Positions 33,971-45,552 of a stretch of DNA of 64,000 nt are shown in pieces. Origin of the DNA: Copromyces sp. CBS 386.78 (taxonomy: Eukaryota > Ascomycota > Sordariomycetes > Sordariales > Sordariaceae); assembly GCA_030685235.1 (NCBI GenBank), contig MU839112.1:310001-374000 (forward strand), written 5' to 3'. The number at the start of each line of letters is the position of its first letter. Positions within the stretch are counted from its first letter, which is position 1. The position numbers and the translations under genes were made by a program. The notes under the pieces were generated by a model. That model had not been told where the DNA came from. It made no database searches and saw only the letters and a program-made list of their open reading frames with translations.

Positions 33971-35696
33971 AATAATAATAATAGTCTTATTCCCTATACT
34001 ACTTATCTATAGCGCTTTATTGGTATAAGGTACTTTTCTTAGTTCTCTAAAGGAAACCGTGCGGTAATAAGCGCCGTCGGATAAAAACCGCTAATTCCTT
34101 TTAGTCGTAAATAAATTGCGCCTATTCTATTTCGATTCTATTTGTAGCGGTATTTACCTACCGCTTTAATAAATAAATTACTTCCCTTCTACCGCCTTCG
34201 ATCCAATAATAGAATAATTGAAATACCGCTTTCGTACGCCGTTCCTTCTTCCTAAACCGCTTATAATAATCGTCCCTTCCCTATTATTTACTTTTATTCC
34301 CGTTTCGTTATTATCCCCTAAATTCCTATAATTCTACTAAAGTTTATACAAACGTAAAGGCCCCTCCTTTCTTTCTATATAAGAATTCTTCCCCGCTACT
34401 ATCTTTCGAATTTCCTTTTTTTCCTTATTTATTAATTTTTAAAATAGCGTCCTCTTTTACTAGCCGTATTCCCGACCGTCTTCCCGGCTATATATTTAAC
34501 CCTTTAAACTTCATAATTTATATTAATTATAATACTATTAAGCGTAATATCGATTTCGTCCGTATAATAAATTCTCTGTCCCCTAAACTCCCCTATTCTC
34601 TTACGCCCCCCTTTTCTTTAACGCCCGAATTTTAAACTTTTATCCGGGTATTAATTTCTAATTCCGCCTTTAACCTTCTTCCTAGTCAATAAATCTTCTT
34701 TATCCTTATATTTATTTCCTCTCCTTCCTATTAATTATATTAATTAGCGCCGTCCGTTACGTTCTTTATTTTTATTATAATTTAAAATTTATTAATTACG
34801 TTTATAATATTCCGTTTTTTAATATAATTATATTCTATATATTTTTTGCGGAATATATTTACTATATTAATATTAAGAATAAATTTCTTCCTACAAACCT
34901 TTTTTTATTTTTATTTTTAATATTCTTCGAAATATTAATAAGTAGAACATTATTTATCCTATTATTAATACAAAATATATATTAGATATTCTATTAAATT
35001 ATTATAATAAATATAATACCGTTTAAATTATAATTATTATTTTATTCTATTTTTAAAACGATTTTAATCCCTTAATTCGTTATTTTTATAGTATTTATAT
35101 TAATTTCTTTAAGGACGTACGTAAGCGCTTAATTATAAACAGTCTTTTATATATTTTTAATATCTTTCTTCGCTACTAGAATATAAAGGTCGAAGATTAT
35201 TAATATAAAGGATATTATAAAATATTTTTAGCCGATTATCCTTCCGCTCCCGTTTTCGGTTTTAATAGAGGAAATATTAATATCAATTCCCTAATAATAA
35301 TTAATAGTTTTATTAACCCCCGCCCTACTAATAAAGATTAGGTTTAATAATATTATAAAATTATTAGGAATTAGGAATTAATATTTAATATACTCTACAA
35401 ATTCTTCGCTTATAAAGAACGTTAATTAATTATTTCGGTACTACCTTTGTAATTAAATAATTATTATAATTAATATAATTTAATTCCTCCTCTTCTTATT
35501 TTTCCTATATTCTCTTATTCTAATATTAAAATTAAATATATTTACAAATACCGTACAAATTTATTACGTTACTCTCCTTCTAATTTAATTACTAAATAGT
35601 ATTCGTTTAGTTTATTAAATTATAATATTTATAAAAGGATTCTTTTAATTCGGGTTCCGTCGTTTAAATAAATTTAGAATTCTTCTTTCGTTTATA
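33971..35696 (-). mobile_element. LINE-1 copy C, segment 1 (3' end)
   Basis: This is the 3' part of a minus-strand LINE. It starts with AAT repeats and the conserved 3' block, and stops where LINE D is inserted. The last bases, TTCTTTCGTTTATA (35,683-35,696), recur at 42,895-42,908, beyond LINE D, as the 14-bp target duplication. The sum of the four C segments is about 4.8 kb, equal to the matching part of copy B. It is strongly RIPed. Confidence 0.9.
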
Positions 35697-38600
35697 ATAA
35701 TAATAATAGTTTTATTCCCTATACTATTTATCTATAGCGCTTTATTAGTATGGGGTACTTCTCCTAATTCTTTAGAGGAAATTGTACGGCGATAAGCGCC
35801 GTCGGATAAAAACCGCTAATTCCTTTCGGTCGCGAATAAATCGCGCCTACTCTATTTCGATTCTATTTATAATAGTATTTATTTACCGCCTTAATAAATA
35901 AGCTATTTCCCCCCTACCACCTTCGATTTAATATTAGAATAATTAAAATACTACTCTCGTACGCCGCTCCTTCCTCTTAAACCGCTTATAGTAATCGTCC
36001 CTTCCCTATCGTTTACCCTTATTTCCGCCTCGTCGTTATCCTCTAAATTTTTACAATTTTACTAAAGTTTATATAAATATAAAAGCCCCTTTTTTCCTTC
36101 TATATAAGAATTCCTCCCCGCCGCTATCTTTTAAACTTTCCCTTCTTCTTTATTTAATTAATTTTTAAAATAGCGTCCTCTTTTATTGGCTATATTCCCA
36201 ACCGTCCTTTCGGCTATATATTTAACCCTTTAAACTTTACGATTCGTATTAATTATAATATTATTAAATATAATATTAATTTTATTTATATAATAAATTC
36301 CCTGTCCCCTAAATTCCCCCGCTCTCTTATACCCCCTTTTTCCTTAATACTTAAATTCTAAGCCCTTATCCGGGTATTAACTTCTAACCCCGCTTTTAAT
36401 TTTCCTCCCGGCTAGTAAATCTTCTTTATTTTTATATTTACTTCCCCTTTTCCCTATTAATTATATTAATTAGTATTATCCGCTATATTCCCTATTTTTA
36501 TTATAATTTAAAATTTGCTAATTATATTTATAATACCCTATTTTTTAATATAATTACATTTTGTATACTTTTCGCGGAATATATTTACTATATTAATACT
36601 AAAAATAAATTTCCTCCTACGGTTTTCTTTTCGTTCTTTTCTAACGTTCTTCGAAACGCCGGTAAATAGAGCGCTATTTATCCTATTATTAATACGAAAT
36701 ATATATTAAATATTCCCTTAAGTTATTATAATAAGCGTAACGCTATTTAAATTGTAGTTATTACTTTATCCTATTTTTAGAATAATTTTAATCCTTTAAT
36801 TCGTTATTTCCGTAGCGCTTATATTAATCTTTTTAAAGATATATATAAACGTTTAATTACGGACGGTCTCCCGTACAACCCTAATATCCTTTTTCGCTAC
36901 CGGAATATAAAGGTCGAGGATTATTAATATAAAGGATATTACGAAATATTTTTGGCTAATTATTTTACTATTCCCGTTTTCGGTTTTAGTAGAGGAAGTA
37001 TTAGTATTAGTTCCCCGATAGTAATTAATAGCTTTATTAGTCCCCCTCCGGCTAATAAGGATTAAGTTTAATAGTGTTGTAAAGTTATTAAAAATTAAGA
37101 ATTAATATTTAATATATTCCGTAAACTTTTCGTTTACGAAGAATATTAATTAATTATTTTAGTACTGCTTTTGTAACTAGGTAATTATTATAATTAGTAT
37201 AATTTAATTCTTCTTCTTCCTATTTCTCCTATATTTTCTTATTTTAATATTATAATTGAACGTATTTACGAATATTGTACGAATTTATTTTACTACTTTC
37301 CTTCTAATTCGATTGCTAAATAGTATTCGTTTAATTTATTAAGCCGTAATATTTATAAAAGGATTCTTTTAATTTAGCTTCCGTCGTTTAAATAAATTTG
37401 GAATTTTTTATTTATTTACGGCTAATCGGTTACTATTATTTAATAGTTAGTTATTTGTAAATAATGTAGGATAATATATATAAAGGTTTTTTTTACTTAT
37501 ATTATAAGAATAGATTAATATTATAATATTTAGAATTTTCTTTTAGAAGAGGAAGGATTAGAAGTTTATAATTTCCGTTCTTACTTAGGTAAGAAGGGAA
37601 TTTTTCGTTTTAGGTAATAGGTATTATTTGTCGTTATTTTTTGGTTATTGGGCTTTTTTCTTTTTTTATTTTGTATCGATTGTATATTACTTTATAGTAT
37701 TATTATTAAACTTCGGATTAAAGTCGGCGATAATAAATTCGTATTATCGGCCTAATTTAGTTATTATTACCGCTAATTAATAGTTATAGTATAATACTTA
37801 TTCTTTTATTATTATTTCTTTTAATTACCTTTTATAGTCTGTAATAGTTAGTTTTAATATTTATAATAGGGGCGGCAGCGCCCCTATTACCGGGGGTAGA
37901 CCTACTATAATCGTTAGAAGTTTCTCTATTAGTACCTATTTTTTAATTTATTTAATTTTAATAGTACCGCTTTTTAATCTATCGGCGGGTAGTTAATTTC
38001 TTATTCTTTTTATTTAAATACGGCTAATTACTTAAATTATAGTCCTTTAAACGAATTTTATTTGGTTTATACGGGTAAACCTTTTTTTAAAAATTTTAAT
38101 TTATTTATTAAAATAAAGGTCGAACGGCGGATAAAAGGTTTTTGTTTCTAAATTATTTATTAATATAATTTTATACGTTTTAGTAATAATTTTTAAATAT
38201 TTAATTTAATATTTAATTAATTTAATTACTATCCTTCGTAATTTACTATAAATTTCGGTCGGCTAGTAGAAAATTAATATTCTATATACGATTGTATTCC
38301 GAATATATTTAGTATAAATTTCCTTCGTTCGTATAAAAGAATAACCCTAAATTTTCGCTACTAATTATATTAATACGTTCGTTTACGTAGCTATTTTTTA
38401 TTTATGACTTCTACGTATATTCGGTAATTAAATTTCCAATTTAGTTAGACCTTAAGGAATTTAATCGATTCCATTAATTTAAATACGACTCTTCTAATTT
38501 AAAGAATTTCCGTTCTTAGTTCCTTCGTCCGTATAAAATATATAAATTCCGTTTTATTTATTTCGAATTCTATCCCTCTTTTAATTACCCAACTTAAATA

Positions 38601-40846
38601 AATATTTTATACCGTTTAAAACGTTTAATAATTTTCTTCGGTAATTTTAATTATTATAATAATATTAATATTATTAGCGAAACTAATAGTAATGATATTT
38701 TGGATAGTAGCTAATTTATAGTATAATAAGGTAATAAAAAGAATAAAAAGGATTAGTAAGAGGGGGGAGCTTTATAATATATTTATTATAATATTATAAA
38801 GTTAGGAGGTTTCGTCGTTGAAGAAGAAAGAACTTTTTCTTCTAATAATAAAATTATTAATTTATTAAAGGATTTATTTCGGGAATTATATTTCCTATAG
38901 CGTATATAAGAGTTACTTATAATTAATTCTATTAAATACGCCCTTTAGATCGAGGAATATAAGAGACGTTATAATTTTAAATTTTTATACTATATAAATT
39001 ACGTTAATAATTATTCGGATAGCGAATTTAATTAAACGGTTTATTTAATTATTTATTTAGCCTTCCGGAAGGAAATTATATTCTTCCGCTACTTATATTA
39101 ACTTCTTTACTATAAAGGCTTTAAAGATTTTTCTAATGTTATTTAAAAATAATATAGGTTATTATATTCCGGCTAGTTTTTATTATTCGGCGCTTTTTCT
39201 AAATTTTTTAAAAATAATTACTTTTATATTTTTAAATTATTGGGGGAAGTATCCGAACTAGAGGCTCGTTATAGCCAAAGCTATTATTACTTATTTAAAT
39301 AATTCCCCGTATATTTTTAGAAATTTATTTAAAAATTAGTCGATACCTAGTACTTTATTAGGCGCTATTTTTAAAAAGACTTCTTAAATATCTTTTTCGG
39401 TAATTAAATTATTAATAAGTATTAGAGTATTATTATTTAGTAATTAAATTTAATTAGGTAAATAATTTGTCGGGATTTTTATTTTCGGGAAGAAACGGTC
39501 GGTAAAAATATTTATTTTACTGCTATAATTTTTAATTTCGTTCGCCCGTTTATTTTATTTGAAGGGTAGTAATTTTGGCGGATTTATTAAGTAGTAGCTT
39601 CTTATCCTAACCTACTTCTTTAATAATTAAAATTTATTCGGGTCTTTTAATACGTTTATAATATAATTATACTACTTCGCTTTCTAAATCTTCGTAATAA
39701 ATTTCTTCTTTTTTATCGCCGCTTCTATAAATTCTCTTTAATTTAAAGGCGTCCGGTTTTTAAGTTTACTATTTCCGCTATATTTCCTTTATTACTATTT
39801 TATATTTTAAATTCTATTAGTCCGCTTATTTTCCCCGACTTTTCTTTCGGTATAGGACGAATTCCTTTATAATATTAACGAATTCGCTATCGAATTTATT
39901 AAATTTTAATTTAAATTCCTCTACTATTTTAATCCTTTTTAAGATCGATATTTATTTTTCCGTTACCTCTTATACCTTTTCCGTATTTATTAGACTCTAA
40001 TTAAACCTTTCCTTTATTTCTACTTTCTTGTTTTTTTTTCCTATTTAAATTTAAATTTCCTAAGGGTAGTAGTCCAAGTCCGTTTACCCGTACCGTTATA
40101 CTCCTTAATATTCGGTTTCGATACTTTATAAAATTTATATATAATCGATTATTCTATCTTTCTCTCCTTTAATTGTATTTTCGAATTTCATTAATTCCCT
40201 ACGGGGGGTAATAAAATTAAACTTCTATCGCCGTACCTACGTAAATAACCTTATAGCGCTCAAACTAATTTTATTTTTTAAATCCTAATTAGGGTAATAG
40301 AAGTTATAGTCCCCTATAATTATATATTAGCCGGCCGAAGGTTTTTCTTTAAAGAATTCGAAGAAAGGAAACCCCTATTAATATTCCGGCGTACTTTAGA
40401 AGAAAATAGGGGAGTAAATAAAGTAAACGGTTATTAATTTTTATAAATTTTTTAGTATTATTATAGCCTAATCCTTTTTAATTTAGAAATTTAAATCTTT
40501 TAAATTCTATTTCTTATTTATATAAATTACCGCTTTACCTTTCTTTAAATAATTAATATTATAATATTTACCGCCTTTCGGCCGGTAAATATTTTTATTT
40601 AAATTCTTACTTAGCTCTTAAATTACTATAATATTAAAATTTCCTCTTATTCGAATAACGTTTTCCTTTTTTTATACAATTTCCCTATATTTTAATAGAA
40701 TATTTTTAATTAAATTATTAATTACCCTATAAGAAGCTTCCTTTTAATTTAGCGGCGGGTTGGGGGGGTATCGTTTCTTTAGAAGTAACGGTGGCAATTA
40801 AAGGCGTAATAACGATAAAACTAATATAAGTATAATCGTTTACGTT

Positions 40847-42885
40847 TTAGGAGCGGGTATAAACGTTTATTAAATTTATACCTACGGGTTTCGGCCGAGA
40901 GCCGCCTCTAATTTTCTTAGGGCGGCCTCTTTTTCTTCCTCTTATAAATGATTTTTCTAAAATTATAATTAAATAGGAGCTAAGAGGGGCGTTAAAGATT
41001 ATAATATCTTCCTCTATCTTTATTATTAATTCTAATACCGGTTTAATTAAGAGAAAGTCTTTTCGCACCGCTGCAAATATCTTTTCGCACCGCTCTCAAA
41101 AAAGGCTTTTTGAGGTAACTCAGCCAAACTAAGGCCGTAGCATATAAAAAGTACATCGGAATTTTTGTTTATTTTCCTTCTACAATATGATGTGTCCGGC
41201 GTACCTAGGCGCCCTCTATAGCCCTCAGTATACAATAAAAGAAGAAGAAACCATTTATTTACTTTAAATTTGGAATATTTGTATTGAGTCTGTCCTTCAA
41301 GTAGATACGTCCACGACAACTAGACTATAATATAGAGTAGAAAATTACAAAAATTCTAGTACCATTTTTATACTGACAACTTCTTTTTTAGCAAAGCTAT
41401 ACTTAGTAGTATTTTGGACAGCGGTGTATAAAGACATTTGCGGCGGTGCGAAAAGACTTTCTCTTAATTAATCCTTTGCGAATAATAAAACTACGAGGCC
41501 TTTTAACGTAATTAATAAATACTTTCGCATAGGCCGCTTTTACGAACGGGCATCTCTTTTTATTAAAGGCGAAATACCCTAATTTCTTATACGGCTTATA
41601 AAAAATTAAAGAACTATCCTTATTCGATGGGTAATTCTCTTCTTCTATATACGGCCCTTCGTATTTAACTTTACTACAATAATTATAAACATCCTCTTAG
41701 CAATAAAATTTCGCCGTATATTCGAAATATTAATATTTAAAATATTATTAAACAGAAGCTATAATTTAAAATAGTTCGTATACGTATACGCTACCATCCT
41801 AAAGGAAAAAGTTCTTTTAGAAGAAGATTATAGCCTTCGCAGTCGCGACTTCTATTAAAAATATTCCTCTCTCTTCCCCTTCGTATTTCTTCTAAAATTT
41901 AGCCCAAATAATTTCTACCTCCTTATTCCTCTCCTTTATTTCCTATATAACTGATTTAAATTATTTTATATCGATATTAACCTACAGGACTCCCTTAATT
42001 AAAACGACTATAGTATTTAAGAATATAATAGCTTTTTTTCTAAAGACCTTCTTAACCTAAATTTAATACTTCTAATATTAATCCCTAATTAATTCGTTGA
42101 AAATAATTATATAATTTCCGTTCGTTACTATTTTAATAACTATATGGATTACTTTATACGGGCTCTCCTTTAGGGCGCCTTCGACGGCCTACTTTATATT
42201 ATCGTTCGAACGTATAATAAATTTAGCGGTAATTTAGGCCCCCTTAATAATAAATTAGTATTTATAATTAAAGGGGATAAATTTCTTAATAGTAATAATA
42301 GGTAAATAAGAGAAGGTAGCGCTAACTTTATCCGGCGACTTCCGGACAATATTAATCTATTTCTTCGGTACTTCTTAGGTATTTTTCTTTATTTCCTTCG
42401 AAATAAATTTCTTTAAATTATTAATATCCTTCCTAATAATAAATTAGGCTTCGGGCGGTTTTATTTGCCTTAAATATTTTAAACCTATTTTTCTTCGTAA
42501 AAGTTTTCGCGAATTCGAAAAAGAATTTTTAAACTTAACGACGGTCGTCGGTCGTTATAATAGCGTAGTCTATAGTCTTATTCGCTATAGCAATAAATTT
42601 CTTTATAATTTTATCGTCTTCCTCCGTCTTTTCCGAAATCTTTATAGTAAGTGTAGCGTCGGGGTCATTATATCCTAAAATGCCTCCGAAGGGGTTGTAA
42701 ACGCTATTTTCGAGCCTACTCGCACTTTTATTAATCGTTGTTATCGGTAACGACGGCTTAATATTATCGCTATAATCGTCGTAGGATATCGCGGAGGGGG
42801 TAAATAACCCTCCTAAATTAATTACCGTTATCGGTTTTCGTTTTGGAGCACTTCCTGACCAGAAATCGGCGTTTCCGGTTTCGGC
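40847..42885 (-). pseudogene. LINE D ORF1 remnant, AT-hook kept, split by MITE 3
   Basis: The N-terminal part begins near SGSAPKRKP (about 42,850) and matches copies B and G. The C-terminal part, 40,847-41,040, reads FIRGRKRGRPKKIRGGS (KRGRPKK at 40,913-40,933), a clean AT-hook, followed by RPKPVGINLINVYTRS and a stop. On the 5' side of the MITE the zinc-knuckle remnant has KKLGYFAFNKKRCPF, with one Cys surviving (about 41,540). The MITE terminal repeat supplies a GTG that opens an artificial frame into the AT-hook region. Confidence 0.78.
41051..41463. mobile_element. hAT-like MITE 3 (413 bp) inside LINE D
   Basis: The ends are GAGAAAGTCTTTTCGCACCG and its complement. The flanks are TTAATTAA at 41,043-41,050 and 41,464-41,471. 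Copy B has a single TTAATTAA at the matching place, which proves insertion with an 8-bp duplication. It is the same length as MITE 2 and in opposite orientation to it. Inner copies of the terminal repeat are present. A minus-strand frame (41,047-41,319) parallels the MITE 2 frame. It has little RIP damage, so it is young or too short to be a target. Confidence 0.93.
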
Positions 42886-42894
42886 GTCGTTTTT

Positions 42895-43915
42895 TTCTTT
42901 CGTTTATAGTTAGTTAATTACCATTATTTAATAATCGGTTATCTATAAATAATTTAGGACGATATACGTAAAGGTTTTTTTACCTACTCTATAAGAATAA
43001 ATTAATATTATAATATCCGGGATTTTTTTCTAAAAAAAGAAGGACTAGAAGCTTATAATTTCCGTCCTTATTTAGGTAAGAAAGGAATTTTTCGCTTTAA
43101 ATAATAAATACTATTCGTCGTCTTTTTCCAATTATTAAACTTTCTTCCTTTTTCGTTTTATATTAATTATATACCGTTTTATAGTATTATTATTAAATTT
43201 TAAGTTAAAGTTGGCGATAATAAATTCGTATTATCGGTTTAATTTAATTACTACTACCGCTAATTAATAATTATAGTATAATATTTACTTTCTTATTATT
43301 ATTTTTTTAATTACTTTTTATAGTCCGTAGTAATTAATTTTAACATTTATAACGGGGGCGGTAACGCCCCTATTACTAAGGGCAAACTTATTATAATTAT
43401 TAAAAATTTCTCTATCGATATTTATTTTTTAATCTATTTAATTTTAACAGTACCGCTTTCTAATTTATCGGCGGGTAATTAACTTCTTATTCTCTTTATT
43501 TAAATATAATTAACTATTTAAATTATAGTCCCTCGGACGAACCCTATTTAATTTATATAAGTAAGCTTTTTTTTAAAGGTTTTAACCCGTTTATTAAAAT
43601 AAAAGTCGAATAGTAAATAAAACGTTTCCGTTTTTAAATTCATTATTAATATAGCTTTATACGCCCTAACTATAATTTTTAAATATTTAATTTAATATTT
43701 AACTAATTTAATCGCTATTTTTCGTAATTTACTATAGATTTCAATCGGCTAATAGAAGGCTAATATTCTATATACAATTACACTCCGAATATATTTAATA
43801 TAAATTTCTTTCATTTATATAAAAAAATAACCCTAAATTTTCGCCGCTAATTATATTAGTATATTCGTTTATATAACAATTTTTATTTTATTACCTCCGT
43901 ATATATTTAATAATT
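42895..43915 (-). mobile_element. LINE-1 copy C, segment 2
   Basis: This continues copy C after LINE D, beginning with the second TTCTTTCGTTTATA and then TTAGTTAATTACC, as in intact copies. It ends where LINE E is inserted, with TATATTTAATAATT as the shared target. Confidence 0.9.
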
Positions 43916-45520
43916 AATAATAATAATAATAGTCTTATTCCCTATGCTATTTATCTATAGCGCCTTATTGGTATGGGGTACTTCTCTTAGTTCTCTAGAG
44001 GAAACCGTACGGCGATAAGCGCCGTCGGATAAAAACCGCTAGCTCCTTTCGGTCGCGAATAAATTACGCCTGCTCTATTTCGATTCTATTTGTAGCGGTA
44101 CTCACCCACCACCTCAACAAACAAACCACTTCCCTTCTACCGCCTTCGATCCAATACTAAAACAATCGAAATACCGCTCTCGCACGCCGCTCCTTCCTCT
44201 CAAACCGCCTATAATAATCGTCCCTTCCCCATCGTTTACCCTTACTCCCGCCTCGTTATTATCCTCTAAACTCCTACGACTCTACTAAAATTTATATAAG
44301 CGTAAAGGCCTCTCTTTTCCCTTTATATAAGAACTCTTCCCCGCCGCTATCTTTCGAACTTTCTTTTCTTCTCTATTTAATTAACTCTTAAAATAACGTC
44401 CTCTTCTACTAACTATACTCCCGACCGTCCTCCCGGCCGTATATCCAACCCCCTAGGCTTTATAATTCGTATTAACCGCAATACTACTAAGCGTAATATC
44501 GACCTTATCTGTATAATAGACTCCCCGTCCCCTAAATTCGCCCGCTCCCTTACGCCCCCTTCCTCCCTAACGCCCGAACTCTAAGCCTTTATCCGAATCC
44601 TATCCTCTAACCCCGCTTTTAACCTTCTTCCCGGCCGGTAAATCCTTCTTATCTTTACGCTTACCTCCCCTTCTCCCCGCTAACTATATTAATTAATATT
44701 ATCCGCCGTACTCCCTACTTTTACTATAATTTAAAGTTTGCCAACTATATTTATAATACCCCGTCCCTTAATATAACTACGTTCCGTATACTCCTCGCGG
44801 AATATACTTATTATATTAATATTAAAAATAAGTTTCCTCCCGCGGTTTTCTTTTCGTTTTCTTTTCTAACGTTCTTCGAAACGCCGGTAAATAAAGCGTT
44901 ATTTATCTTCTTACTAATACGAAATATATATTAAATACTCTATTAAATTGCTATAATAAGCGTAACGCCGTTTAGGTTGCGGTTATTACTTTATCCCGCT
45001 CCTAAAATAATATCGGTCCCCTAGTTCGTCGTCTCTATAACGTTTATATCGACTTCCTTAAAAATATACGCGAGCGCCTAACTATAGACGGCCTCCCGTA
45101 CGACCCTAATATCCTTCCCCGCTACCGTAATATAAAGGTCGAAGATTACTAGTATAAAGGATATTGCGAAATATTCTTAGCCGATCGTCCTACCGTTCCT
45201 ATTTTCGGCTCTAGTAGAGGAAGTGCCAATACTAGTTCCCCGATAATAGTTAACAACCCTGTCGGTCCCCCTCCGGCTAACGAGGGTTAGGTTTAGTAGC
45301 GCCGCGAGGTTACTAGGAACTAGGAATTAATATTCAATATACTCCGCGAACTCCTCGCCCGCGAAGAACGTTAATTAGTTACTTCGGTACCGCCTTCGTA
45401 GCTAGGTAACCACCGTAATTAGCGCAATCCAATTCCTCCTCCTCCCGTCTCCCCCGTGCTCTCTTGTTCTGGTGTTATAATCGAACGTATTCACGAGTGC
45501 CGCGCGAGTTCATCGCGCTG
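43916..45520 (-). mobile_element. LINE-1 copy E, 5'-truncated (1.6 kb), nested in C
   Basis: The 3' end with AAT repeats is at the left, and the truncation point is at 45,520. The 14-bp duplication TATATTTAATAATT lies at 43,902-43,915 and 45,521-45,534. The 3' half is RIPed, but the final ~200 bp before the truncation are rich in GC and CpA (for example GTGCTCTCTTGTTCTGGTG). It covers the ORF2 C-terminal end and the 3' untranslated region. Confidence 0.93.
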
Positions 45521-45552
45521 TATATTTAATAATTGAATTTCTAATTTAATTA
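45521..45552 (-). mobile_element. LINE-1 copy C, segment 3 (sliver)
   Basis: This is a 32-bp piece of C between LINEs E and F, made up mostly of the two target duplications (TATATTTAATAATT and TTCTAATTTAATTA). Its presence shows that E and F were separate insertions only about 20 bp apart. Confidence 0.85.

Larger units (their letters stand above)
35697..42894 (-). mobile_element. LINE-1 copy D, full length, nested in C and carrying MITE 3
   Basis: Copy D is 7,198 bp. Without MITE 3 and one 8-bp duplication it is 6,777 bp, matching copy A to one base. It is flanked by TTCTTTCGTTTATA. Its 5' end (GGTTTCGGCGTCG plus T run) is intact and nearly free of RIP. ORF2 shows FANN in place of FADD at 38,670-38,681. 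The ORF1 AT-hook is preserved. It is younger than C and older than MITE 3. Confidence 0.94.
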
